Shown here: positions 1 to 6,228 of the stretch, one piece after another | How the letters are laid out: each line of letters begins with the position of its first letter | Numbering within the stretch: the stretch's first letter is position 1 | DNA from: Rikenellaceae bacterium | GTDB lineage: Bacteria; Bacteroidota; Bacteroidia; Bacteroidales; Rikenellaceae | Reading direction: 5' to 3' | Assembly: GCA_020859745.1 (NCBI GenBank) | Contig: JAJBVQ010000239.1 | Coordinates: forward strand, 1-7,784 | DNA: 7,784 nt | Program-made: the position numbers and the translations under genes | The notes under the pieces: generated by a model | The model's database searches: none | Told to the model about the DNA's origin: nothing | What the model saw: only the letters and a program-made list of their open reading frames with translations

Positions 1-141
1 CCGCATGGCGTACAGCGTCACCGCCCGGTACATCGCCCCCGTGTCGATGAAGATATACCCCAACTTCGCCGCCACCGCTTTGGCGAACGTACTCTTTCCC
101 CCCGACGAATAGCCGTCGACCGCTATAATGATCTTTTTCAT
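1..141 (-). CDS. cmk: Cytidylate kinase, N-terminal part (runs off the left edge)
   Basis: The product transfers phosphate from ATP to CMP or dCMP, giving CDP or dCDP in cytosolic pyrimidine nucleotide recycling. Only the first 47 codons are present. The minus-strand reading frame starts at ATG 141 and is open to the edge. The protein begins MKKIIIAVDG and has a P-loop at residues 10-18 (GYSSGGKST), a bacterial CMP-kinase form of Walker A. This is followed by DTGAMYRAVTLYA at 33-45, the conserved NMP-binding stretch of the family. The full protein would be about 225-235 residues, so roughly four fifths lie outside the window. The gene lies 7 nt downstream of the LysE-family gene on the same strand, so the two are probably co-transcribed. 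No Shine-Dalgarno sequence is evident. The identification is firm because both motifs are diagnostic together; other NMP kinases lack the DTGAMYR stretch. Confidence 0.93.
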   Translation of the reverse strand, partial: MKKIIIAVDGYSSGGKSTFAKAVAAKLGYIFIDTGAMYRAVTLYAMR

Positions 142-148
142 GTTTCGT

Positions 149-802
149 TTAAGGTAAAATCTTCCCGACCGGCCCCAGGTTGACCACGATGCTCAGCACC
201 AACAGAATCCCGGACACGATAATGACGGCCCCCGTGATCTTGTTGATCCACCATAGGTGTCGCAGCCGGAACCGTTTGCGCAGTTTGCTGACCGCGTAGG
301 TCAGGGTAAACCACCAGCAGGCCGCCCCGATCAGCACACCGGTGATCAGCAGCAGGTTGACGGCCGTGTGATGCCCTTCGCTGCTGATCCCCAGCGCGGC
401 GAAAAGGGTGATGAACACGAGGATATAGGCCGGGTTGGTCAATGTCAGGAACAGGATCGACAGGTAGTCGCTCAGCAGGCTGCTTTTGGTCTGCCGCCGC
501 TGGCTGGCCCGCTTGACGCGTTTGTAGAAGATCGAGAAGCCCAATACGATGACGAGGATCCCGCCGATAGCGGTGAACCAGTGTTTGTGGGCGTCCATAA
601 AGTCGGTCAGGAACGAGAGCGAGAAGACGGCCAGGGTGGCGAAGATGGTGTCGGCGGTGGCTGCCCCCAACCCGGAAAAAAATCCGGACTTATGGGTGCC
701 GCTCAATGTCCGCTGGATACAGATCACTCCGATCGGCCCCAATGGCACCGAGGCCAGAAAACCGACCAATAGGCCTTGCAAAAATAAAAGAAGTGAACCC
801 AT
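149..802 (-). CDS. LysE/RhtB-family inner-membrane exporter
   Basis: This 217-residue hydrophobic protein fits the LysE/RhtB family, whose studied members export amino acids or related small metabolites across the cytoplasmic membrane. Six membrane segments can be read at about residues 5-27, 41-66, 75-94, 110-137, 148-170 and 185-208, the family's usual number and length. Family-like motifs are SVPLGPIG (18-25, in place of the usual PxGP), GLGAATAD (44-51) with an acidic residue in helix 2, and TNPAY (122-126) in helix 4. A basic cytoplasmic loop (94-106) follows helix 3. The start at 802 is supported by a purine-rich GAGAGG a few bases upstream, which is rare among the genes here. It lies 17 nt from the left arm of the inverted repeat at 820-843. 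The substrate cannot be told from sequence; several Bacteroidota paralogues are simply annotated as LysE family transporters. Confidence 0.86.
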   Translation of the reverse strand: MGSLLLFLQGLLVGFLASVPLGPIGVICIQRTLSGTHKSGFFSGLGAATADTIFATLAVFSLSFLTDFMDAHKHWFTAIGGILVIVLGFSIFYKRVKRASQRRQTKSSLLSDYLSILFLTLTNPAYILVFITLFAALGISSEGHHTAVNLLLITGVLIGAACWWFTLTYAVSKLRKRFRLRHLWWINKITGAVIIVSGILLVLSIVVNLGPVGKILP

Positions 803-914
803 ATCCTCTCTTCTCTTTTACCGTTCGTTTATTTACTACCCACGTGAGGCGACCATTCCCTTTGTTCACAAAGCGGTTCTCTGGGGCCTTTCCAGACTGT
901 AACGACCCGTTTCG

Positions 915-1006
915 GCGGCGAGCGTAGCGAGCCGCGCAGGCCGGAGCCACCCCCGGCGCAGGCCTGCAACTGCGCTGCGCTTGTTGGGCCTCGCTGGCTC
1001 CGGCCT
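915..1006. repeat. Nested inverted repeats in the core of the intergenic element
   Basis: Two stems follow one another. GCGGC at 915-919 pairs with GCCGC at 931-935, and the loop between them holds part of a direct repeat GCGAG-CGTA-GCGAG. Next, AGGCCGGAGCCA at 938-949 is a perfect 12-bp reverse complement of TGGCTCCGGCCT at 995-1006, with a 45-nt loop that itself contains the 10-bp palindrome GCAGGCCTGC (957-966). Neither stem is followed by a T-run, so a simple intrinsic terminator is unlikely. Whether the structure acts as RNA or as DNA cannot be told. Confidence 0.6.
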
Positions 1007-1020
1007 TTGCGACCTAAAGC

Positions 1021-1058
1021 GAGTGACTGCGGAGCCAAAGGAGTAGCGCAGCTGACTC
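1021..1058. repeat. Interrupted stem-loop inside the intergenic element
   Basis: GAGT (1021-1024) pairs with ACTC (1055-1058), and CTGCG (1027-1031) pairs with CGCAG (1047-1051), leaving a small internal loop and a 15-nt terminal loop. A further imperfect hairpin lies at 1105-1130 (GCAGTG with CACTGC). No poly-T tract follows either structure. Confidence 0.4.
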
Positions 1059-1235
1059 AAAAGTTCTTTGGGTCCCTTTCTTTCAACCGACGCTGCCGGC
1101 GAGTGCAGTGCAAGCTTGCTTGTACACTGCCGAGCGGCGAGGAGGAAGACCGAAGATCAACAAAGGGACGGTTCCATACAGTGGGTAGTGAATAAACGAA
1201 CGGTTAAGTAGAAATGCAAAGTTATGAAACTTGGT

Positions 1236-1243
1236 TATCTTTA
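1236..1243 (+). promoter_or_regulatory. Possible -7 element for lnt (TATCTTTA)
   Basis: TATCTTTA matches the Bacteroidota -7 consensus TAnnTTTG at five of the six fixed positions, the last base being A instead of G. It would place transcription initiation near 1249-1251, just ahead of the preferred lnt start at 1265. No clear TTTG -33 element is seen at the expected distance, so the call is weak. Confidence 0.3.
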
Positions 1244-1264
1244 CCGCGGAAAAACAGGAAAGGC

Positions 1265-2830
1265 ATGATAAAAAAACTACTACTCACCCTGCTGTCAGCG
1301 CTTTTTCTCGCCCTGCCCTGGTGGGGGTGCGGAGGATGGAGCCTCTTTATCGCATTCGTGCCCCTGCTCCTGCTCGGCGACATGCGGCCACGCTTCTATT
1401 GGCTGTGGGCGGCCCTTGCCTTTACCCTGTGGAATGTATCGACCACCTGGTGGGTCGGCATCGCCACCCCCGTGGCCACCTTCGGCATACCCGTCGGGAG
1501 CCTTTTCTTCACCCTGCTCCCCTTTATGCTCTTCCACTGGTTCCGGTTCCGAGCCCCGCAGCCCATCGCGTGGGCCCTGTTCGTGACCCTCTGGATCGCC
1601 TTCGAATCCCTGTTCATGAACAACGAAATATCGTTCCCGTGGCTGACCCTCGGCTACGGGTTCGCCGACACCCCGCAGATCGTGCAGTGGTACGAGCTTA
1701 CCGGCTCTTTCGGCGGGTCGCTGTGGGTGCTGGTGGGCAATATCCTGTTCTACCTGCTCTGGAAAAACTGGCGGGCACGGCGTTGGCGGGCGGCACTGCC
1801 CGCTATCCTGTGGGTCGCGCTGCCCGTCGCCGCATCATTGGTGCGGTACGCCACTTATGAAGAAGCGGAAAATCCCGTGCGGGTGGCGGTGGTGCAACCC
1901 AATATCGACCCGTACAACGAGAAATTCGGCGGCCTGACCGCTGACCAACAGCGCGACATCATTCTCGATCTGGCAAAAGATGCACCGCGGGACGTTGAAT
2001 TCATCGTCACGCCCGAAACCTCGTTCGACGGAGATTTCTGGCTCGGCGGGCTGGACGGCAACGCTGAGATAGACACCCTTCGCCGCTTTATGGCCCGCTT
2101 CCCGAAAGCCGAACTGATCGCCGGGGCGACCACCCTGCTGCGTTACGACGAGGAGATGCCGCACAAGCGCTGGACACGTACCGATTCTCTTTGGGGCATA
2201 TCCTACGACGTATATAACAGTGCGCTGGGCATTTCGGCGGCCGATCCGAAGGTGCAGGTCTACCACAAGTCGAAACTGGTGGTCGGGGCCGAGTTGTTTC
2301 CCTATCCGAAGGTGTTCGGAGCGTTGAAATTCCTGAACATCGACCTGGGCGGCATCTCCGGATCGCTGGGGATGCAGGAGTGCCGCTCGCTGATTACCAA
2401 TCCGGAAGGCATCCGGGCCGGGGTGGCGATCTGCTACGAGTCGGTCTACGGCGGCTACTACACGGAGTACGTGCGGCGCGGGGCGCAGGTGATGTTCATC
2501 ATCACCAACGACGGCTGGTGGGGCGATACGCCGGGCTACCGCCAGCATTTCAGTTTCGCGCGGCTGCGGGCGGTCGAGACACGCCGGTCTATCGCGCGGA
2601 GCGCGAACACCGGCATCTCGGGCCTGATCGACCAGCGGGGCGATGTGATCGACCGGATTGGCTGGGACGAGCGGGCGTTGCTGGCGGGCCGGATCAATGC
2701 CAATGACACCCTGACGCCCTATGTGCGGGGCGGGGACTATATCGTGCGGCTGTGCCTGCTGGTACTGGGGCTGTGCCTGCTCTATTATGTGGCGTGGCGG
2801 TTCCGCAAGCGGTCGCTGCTGGAGGAATAG
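1265..2830 (+). CDS. lnt: Apolipoprotein N-acyltransferase
   Basis: This inner-membrane enzyme adds the third acyl chain to the N-terminal cysteine of diacylated lipoproteins, the last step of lipoprotein maturation. The 521-residue protein has an N-terminal hydrophobic part with several membrane helices (about 4-200), then a periplasmic nitrilase-type domain (about 205-480), then a C-terminal helix (about 491-510) ending in a basic tail. The expected catalytic triad is visible: Glu251 (VTPETSFDG), Lys335 (VYHKSKLVVGAE) and Cys390 (GVAICYES). The stretch FIITNDGWWGD (411-421) and the following QHFSFARLRAVETRR also match Lnt. I chose ATG 1265 because it gives a normal MIKKLLL membrane start and has AGGAAAGG just upstream. 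An in-frame ATG at 1214 would add 17 polar residues that do not look like Lnt. folC follows after 105 nt on the same strand and may share the transcript. Confidence 0.95.
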   Translation: MIKKLLLTLLSALFLALPWWGCGGWSLFIAFVPLLLLGDMRPRFYWLWAALAFTLWNVSTTWWVGIATPVATFGIPVGSLFFTLLPFMLFHWFRFRAPQPIAWALFVTLWIAFESLFMNNEISFPWLTLGYGFADTPQIVQWYELTGSFGGSLWVLVGNILFYLLWKNWRARRWRAALPAILWVALPVAASLVRYATYEEAENPVRVAVVQPNIDPYNEKFGGLTADQQRDIILDLAKDAPRDVEFIVTPETSFDGDFWLGGLDGNAEIDTLRRFMARFPKAELIAGATTLLRYDEEMPHKRWTRTDSLWGISYDVYNSALGISAADPKVQVYHKSKLVVGAELFPYPKVFGALKFLNIDLGGISGSLGMQECRSLITNPEGIRAGVAICYESVYGGYYTEYVRRGAQVMFIITNDGWWGDTPGYRQHFSFARLRAVETRRSIARSANTGISGLIDQRGDVIDRIGWDERALLAGRINANDTLTPYVRGGDYIVRLCLLVLGLCLLYYVAWRFRKRSLLEE

Positions 2831-2935
2831 TAACCGATGCGGCATCCGTAGCCAGCGGAGGCAAAATCGCAGATTGCAGCCCTCCGCCCGGGGTGGCTGC
2901 GGGCTGGCCGCTGACGCGGAAAATAGAACCAAATT
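2831..2935. other. Short spacer between lnt and folC with a weak hairpin
   Basis: GCAGCC (2876-2881) and GGCTGC (2895-2900) can form a 6-bp stem with a 13-nt loop. No T-run follows, so it is not a convincing terminator. No TAnnTTTG promoter motif is seen, so folC may be read from the lnt transcript. Confidence 0.35.
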
Positions 2936-4210
2936 ATGACCTATCCCGAAACCATAGAATACCTGTACGCCGCCGCCCCGATGTTCCAGAGCGTCGGTTC
3001 AGGGGCGTACAAAGAGGGGCTGGAGAACACCTACGCCCTGAACGAATTGCTCGGCAAGCCTTACGAAGCGTTTCGCACCGTCCATGTGGGAGGAACCAAC
3101 GGCAAAGGCTCTGTCTCCCAGATGCTTTACGCCGTGCTGCGCGAGGCGGGATACAAAGTGGGGCTTTACACCTCGCCGCACCTCAAGGATTTCCGCGAGC
3201 GGATGCAGGTGGACGGGCGGATGATCCCCGAAGCCGAGGTCGTCGGCTTTATCGAACGGATGCGGCCGCATATCGAGGAGCTGCGGCCGTCGTTCTTCGA
3301 GATCACCACCGTGATGGCTTTCGACTGGTTCCGAAGAGAAGGGGTGGATATTGCCGTTATCGAGGTCGGGATGGGCGGCCGCCTGGACTGCACGAATGTC
3401 ATTACGCCGCTCCTGAGCGTCATCACCAATATCAGCTTCGATCACATGCAGTTCCTCGGCGACACGCTCCCGAAGATCGCGGCGGAGAAGGCGGGGATCA
3501 TCAAACCGGGAATACCGGTCGTCATCGGCGAGTACCGGCTGGAAACCGCCCCGACCTTTATCGCCAAAGCGCACGAAACCGACTCGCCGATCGTTTTCGC
3601 CGACCAGCGGTACCGTTGCGTAGGGCACGAAGGGCGCATGTTCGAAGTCGAAAGCCTGTTGGACGGCTACCGCTTCACCCTGCAACTGGGGATGGAGGGA
3701 GACTATCAACAGCGGAACCTCTGCACTACATTGACCACTCTGGACATACTGGCCGAACGGCTGCCGAAGCCGCTCACCACCATGGAGGTGCGCCGGGGGC
3801 TGGCCGCCGCGAAGGTGCCCGGACGGTGGCAGAATATCGCCACCGCCGAAGACCCGTGCCCCATTCTCTGCGACACGGGACATAACGAAGCGGGGCTGAC
3901 CTTCGTCACGGAACAGCTGGAACACCAGACCTACAAAAAACTCTACTTCGTGCTGGGCGTGGTGGCCGACAAGGATTTGGAACATATCCTGCCGCTGCTG
4001 CCGCGCGAAGCGTATTACCTCTTTACGCAGGCCTCACTGCCCCGGGCGCTGAAAGCGGAGGAGCTGGCACGCCGGGCCCGGGAAGCGGGTTTGCAGGGCG
4101 ATGTCGTGCCGACGATACCCGAGGCGCTCGGAAAAGCCCGCGGAATGGCCGGCCCGGGCGACCTGGTCTTCGTCGGCGGCAGCACCTTCACAGTTGCAGA
4201 AGTGCTGTAA
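2936..4210 (+). CDS. folC: Bifunctional folylpolyglutamate synthase / dihydrofolate synthase
   Basis: This cytosolic Mur-ligase-type enzyme joins glutamate to dihydropteroate and lengthens the polyglutamate tail of folates, which makes and retains the cofactor. The protein is 424 residues, normal for the family. The N-terminal ATPase domain carries the P-loop GTNGKGS (53-59), the folate-loop stretch TSPHLKDFRERM (79-90), EVGMGGRLDCTN (143-154), SFDHMQFLG (167-175) and EKAGIIKPG (184-192) with the conserved lysine region. The C-terminal domain shows PGRWQN (295-300), DTGHNEAG (313-320), GVVADKD (341-347) and the closing GGSTFTVAEVL. The start at 2936 gives MTYPETIEYLY, a typical opening. No Shine-Dalgarno is present, and the upstream bases are A-rich (AACCAAATT), as is common in Bacteroidota. 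The 3' end of the gene contains a probable promoter for the next gene. Whether it has one or both activities cannot be read from sequence. Confidence 0.95.
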   Translation: MTYPETIEYLYAAAPMFQSVGSGAYKEGLENTYALNELLGKPYEAFRTVHVGGTNGKGSVSQMLYAVLREAGYKVGLYTSPHLKDFRERMQVDGRMIPEAEVVGFIERMRPHIEELRPSFFEITTVMAFDWFRREGVDIAVIEVGMGGRLDCTNVITPLLSVITNISFDHMQFLGDTLPKIAAEKAGIIKPGIPVVIGEYRLETAPTFIAKAHETDSPIVFADQRYRCVGHEGRMFEVESLLDGYRFTLQLGMEGDYQQRNLCTTLTTLDILAERLPKPLTTMEVRRGLAAAKVPGRWQNIATAEDPCPILCDTGHNEAGLTFVTEQLEHQTYKKLYFVLGVVADKDLEHILPLLPREAYYLFTQASLPRALKAEELARRAREAGLQGDVVPTIPEALGKARGMAGPGDLVFVGGSTFTVAEVL

Positions 4211-4224
4211 TAATCATACCTTTG
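4193..4224 (+). promoter_or_regulatory. Bacteroidota-type promoter for the PSP1-gldH-trmB-ispH cluster
   Basis: TACCTTTG at 4217-4224 is an exact match to the Bacteroidota -7 consensus TAnnTTTG. GTTG at 4193-4196 lies 20 nt upstream and matches the -33 consensus TTTG at three of four bases, with normal spacing. The upstream box lies inside folC and the -7 box just after its stop. Initiation would fall near 4230, giving a leader of about 60 nt before the PSP1 start at 4290, with a small 4-bp hairpin at 4245-4257. The motif is seen; activity is inferred. Confidence 0.6.
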
Positions 4225-4289
4225 CGTGTGAACGCCCTGTATATCCCGCTTTTCGGGCTATCCGGGCTTCCAACCTAACACGCAACGCA

Positions 4290-5699
4290 ATGACCTGCAT
4301 AAAAAATACGACCCGGGGCTGCTGCTTCTCGACCGACGCCAACGGCGAGCCGGAGGCCCGCAACTGTCCGGGATGCCATAAGCTCGAAGTGTTCGACTGG
4401 ATGGCCGACCTGCCGGATCCGCTGGCGGACAACCAGATCTACGAGATCCAGTTCAAGAACACGCGCAAGGGATACTACTGGAACAACACCGGCCTCGCTT
4501 TGAAAACGGGGGATATCGTGGCGGTGGAGGCCAGCCCGGGGCACGACATCGGTATCATCACCCTGACGGGCGAACTGGTAACCAAACAGATGAAGCGCAC
4601 CGGCTTCAACCCGCAGGGGCTCGAATTCAAAAAGATCTACCGCAAGGCCAAGCCGTACGACATCGAGAAGTGGCAGGAGGCCATTTCGTTGGAACACTCC
4701 ACCATGATCCGCTCGCGGCAGATCGCGGCGGACCTCAGGCTCAACATGAAGATCGGGGACGTGGAGTACCAGGGCGACCGGCTCAAGGCCATCTTCTATT
4801 ATCTCGCCGACGAACGCGGCGACTTCCGGGAGCTTATCAAAGTACTGGCCGACCAGTTCCGGATCCGGGTCGAGATGCGCCAGATCGGGGCGCGGCAGGA
4901 GGCCGGGCGGATCGGCGGCATCGCCGCCTGCGGGCGCGAGCTTTGCTGCTCGACGTGGATCAACAACTTTTCATCGGTCACCATCGGCGCGGCGCGCCAC
5001 CAGGAGATATCGCTCAACCCGCAAAAGTTGGCGGGGCAGTGCGGCAAGCTCAAATGCTGCCTCAATTACGAGCTGGACTCCTATATCGACGCACGGCGTT
5101 CGTTCCCGCGCCTGAACGGGCCGCTGGAGGCGCTGGACGGCAGCTACCACCTGGTCAAGAGCGACATATTCAGCAAAGTCATGTGGTTCAGTCCAGACCC
5201 GCAGTCCACGGCGGTGATGATCCCGCTGACGACCGACCGCGTGCGGCAGATCGTGGCCATGAACCGCCGGGGCGAAAAGATCGACCGGCTGGAGGATGCG
5301 GCTTTGGCGCGCAACGACGGGCCGCAGGAGCCGGAGATCAAGAACGTGGTGGGCGAAGAGAGCATCACCAGTTTCGACGCTTCGCGCAGCGGGGGACGCA
5401 GGCGCGGAGGCCGGAATAACCGGGGCGGCCGCAAAGGGGGGAACAACAACCGGGAAGGCCAGCGGTCGGACAATAACAACGGGAACACCGCCCGGCCGGA
5501 AATGGCGCAGGGGGCTTCCGGGAAGGGCGACCAACGGCCCACGGCGCGGCCCGAACTGGCAGCCGGCGAAAACCGGAGCGGTAATCGGAACAACAACCGC
5601 CGCGGCGGCAACAACAGGGGGCCGCGCCGCAGGCCGGGCGGAAATTCCGGCAACGGGAACAGCAATCCGGGCGGCGGCAATGGCGGCGGGCAGGCATAG
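4290..5699 (+). CDS. PSP1-domain (RicT/YaaT-like) cysteine-rich protein with Arg/Gly/Asn-rich tail
   Basis: The 469-residue product belongs to the PSP1 C-terminal-domain family. The best-studied member, Bacillus subtilis RicT (YaaT), works in an iron-sulfur-containing complex that affects mRNA maturation and development; the role in Bacteroidota is not established. The conserved core spans about 45-275 and includes GGIAACGRELCCSTW (209-223) and LNPQKLAGQCGKLKCC (242-257), with cysteines at 214, 219, 220, 251, 256 and 257. A second group (C11, C12, C26, C29) lies at the N-terminus. From about residue 366 to the end the protein is low-complexity, with RGG and NNN runs and strong positive charge, so it is probably disordered and nucleic-acid binding. 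I chose ATG 4290, downstream of the promoter; an in-frame extension back to 4101 would lie inside folC and look random. gldH begins inside its last codons, in another frame. Confidence 0.9.
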   Translation: MTCIKNTTRGCCFSTDANGEPEARNCPGCHKLEVFDWMADLPDPLADNQIYEIQFKNTRKGYYWNNTGLALKTGDIVAVEASPGHDIGIITLTGELVTKQMKRTGFNPQGLEFKKIYRKAKPYDIEKWQEAISLEHSTMIRSRQIAADLRLNMKIGDVEYQGDRLKAIFYYLADERGDFRELIKVLADQFRIRVEMRQIGARQEAGRIGGIAACGRELCCSTWINNFSSVTIGAARHQEISLNPQKLAGQCGKLKCCLNYELDSYIDARRSFPRLNGPLEALDGSYHLVKSDIFSKVMWFSPDPQSTAVMIPLTTDRVRQIVAMNRRGEKIDRLEDAALARNDGPQEPEIKNVVGEESITSFDASRSGGRRRGGRNNRGGRKGGNNNREGQRSDNNNGNTARPEMAQGASGKGDQRPTARPELAAGENRSGNRNNNRRGGNNRGPRRRPGGNSGNGNSNPGGGNGGGQA

Positions 5700-6204
5700 C
5701 TCCGTCCGGGCGGCGGCCTGCGGCCTGCTGTTGGCTGCTCTCACGGCGACGGGATGCATGAGCCGGAACTATATGGAGATGTACGACCTGCCGGAGGTGG
5801 GGTGGGCGCAAGACCAGTCCGTGGTTTTCACCTTCCGGCCCGATTCGGTCGCTACTGCCGGGGGTGAGGGGCAATGGATCGACATTACGGTGCGTCACCG
5901 CGCCGATTTTCCGTATGCCGACCTGCCGCTGGAGATCAAAGGCGTGGCCCCGGACAAACGGTTCTGGACAGATACCGTCGATTTCCCACTGGCAACGCTT
6001 TCGGAGAACGGCGCCTACCGATGGGCGGGCCGCTCCTATTCCAACCATTACGACATTACGCGCCGCTACCGCAGCGGCATCCGGTACTCCGGCAACGGCG
6101 AGTACGCTCTTTCCGTGCGGCAACTCACCGGCGAGGACACCCTGCGGGGCATCCTTTCCGTCGGGGTCGTCGCCGGAGGAACGCACCCGGCCGGCATGCG
6201 GTAG
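5680..6204 (+). CDS. gldH: Gliding-motility-associated lipoprotein GldH
   Basis: GldH is a lipoprotein first defined in gliding Flavobacterium, where it is needed for gliding. Homologues occur widely in Bacteroidales that do not glide, where the role is unknown. The predicted protein is 174 residues. It opens with MAAGRHSSVR, then a hydrophobic stretch and LTATGC (21-26), so Cys26 is the likely lipidated residue; the -3 position is Ala instead of the usual Leu, which is acceptable in this phylum. The mature part matches GldH throughout: MYDLPEVGW (34-42), DITVRHRADFPYADLPLEI (68-86), DTVDFPLA (98-105) and SGNGEYALSVRQL (137-149). ATG 5680 is the only start that gives a full signal peptide. 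It overlaps the end of the PSP1 gene by 20 bases in another frame, suggesting coupled translation. PSP1 followed by gldH is a neighbour pair known from Bacteroidota. Confidence 0.85.
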   Translation: MAAGRHSSVRAAACGLLLAALTATGCMSRNYMEMYDLPEVGWAQDQSVVFTFRPDSVATAGGEGQWIDITVRHRADFPYADLPLEIKGVAPDKRFWTDTVDFPLATLSENGAYRWAGRSYSNHYDITRRYRSGIRYSGNGEYALSVRQLTGEDTLRGILSVGVVAGGTHPAGMR

Positions 6205-6228
6205 CCTCTCTTACTATATCCGACAACC

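Larger units (their letters stand above)
820..1204. repeat. 385-bp segment bounded by 24-bp inverted repeats; MITE-like or structured intergenic element
   Basis: The left arm (820-843, beginning ACCGTTCGTTTATT) and the right arm (1181-1204) are reverse complements at 23 of 24 positions; the single difference is T834 against the G at 1190. A second matching block of 10 bases lies just inside each arm (TCCCTTTGTT at 857-866; its complement at 1159-1168). The interior is GC-rich with several hairpins and no convincing gene. Near-perfect ends, no transposase and internal palindromes are what a non-autonomous mobile element (MITE-like) or a dispersed intergenic repeat would show. No target-site duplication is visible: the outer flanks CTTTT and TAAGT do not match. 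Alternatively the arms are two copies of a control site serving the two divergent genes. The inverted repeat is seen directly; its nature is inference. Confidence 0.6.
803..1264. other. Divergent gene-free region between the LysE-family gene and lnt
   Basis: This 462-bp stretch separates two divergent genes and must hold the start signals for both. Most of it (820-1204) is the inverted-repeat-bounded segment described separately. Several short open frames of 60-80 codons cross it on both strands, but none has a recognisable protein, a ribosome-binding site or a family-like composition. I see no tRNA, riboswitch or open frame that I would call a gene. The remaining 60 bases on the right (1205-1264) are AT-richer and probably include the lnt promoter and leader. 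Confidence 0.7.

Noticed and set aside
1007..1195. 62-codon open frame in the intergenic element
   Set aside because: It has no ribosome site, runs through hairpins and the right repeat arm, and resembles no family I know.
2876..2900. Terminator after lnt
   Set aside because: The stem is only 6 bp and no T-run follows.
1835..2932. 365-codon open frame on the minus strand across lnt
   Set aside because: It lies opposite a clear lnt gene, has no recognisable family, and is rich in Arg, Pro and His as expected for the reverse of GC-rich coding sequence.
2752..3885. 377-codon plus-strand open frame overlapping lnt and folC
   Set aside because: It is a frame-shifted shadow of two well-supported genes, with Arg/Gly/Ala-rich random composition.
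3872..3895. FolC motif DTGHNEAG instead of the textbook DGAHN form
   Set aside because: The DTGHNE form is what I recall as normal in Bacteroidota FolC, and every other motif is intact, so it is not a sign of divergence.
2999..3985. 328-codon minus-strand open frame across folC
   Set aside because: Antisense shadow of folC without any known motif.
4971..5759. 262-codon minus-strand open frame over the PSP1 tail
   Set aside because: It reflects the repetitive GC-rich tail read backwards, giving Ala/Pro/Val-rich nonsense.
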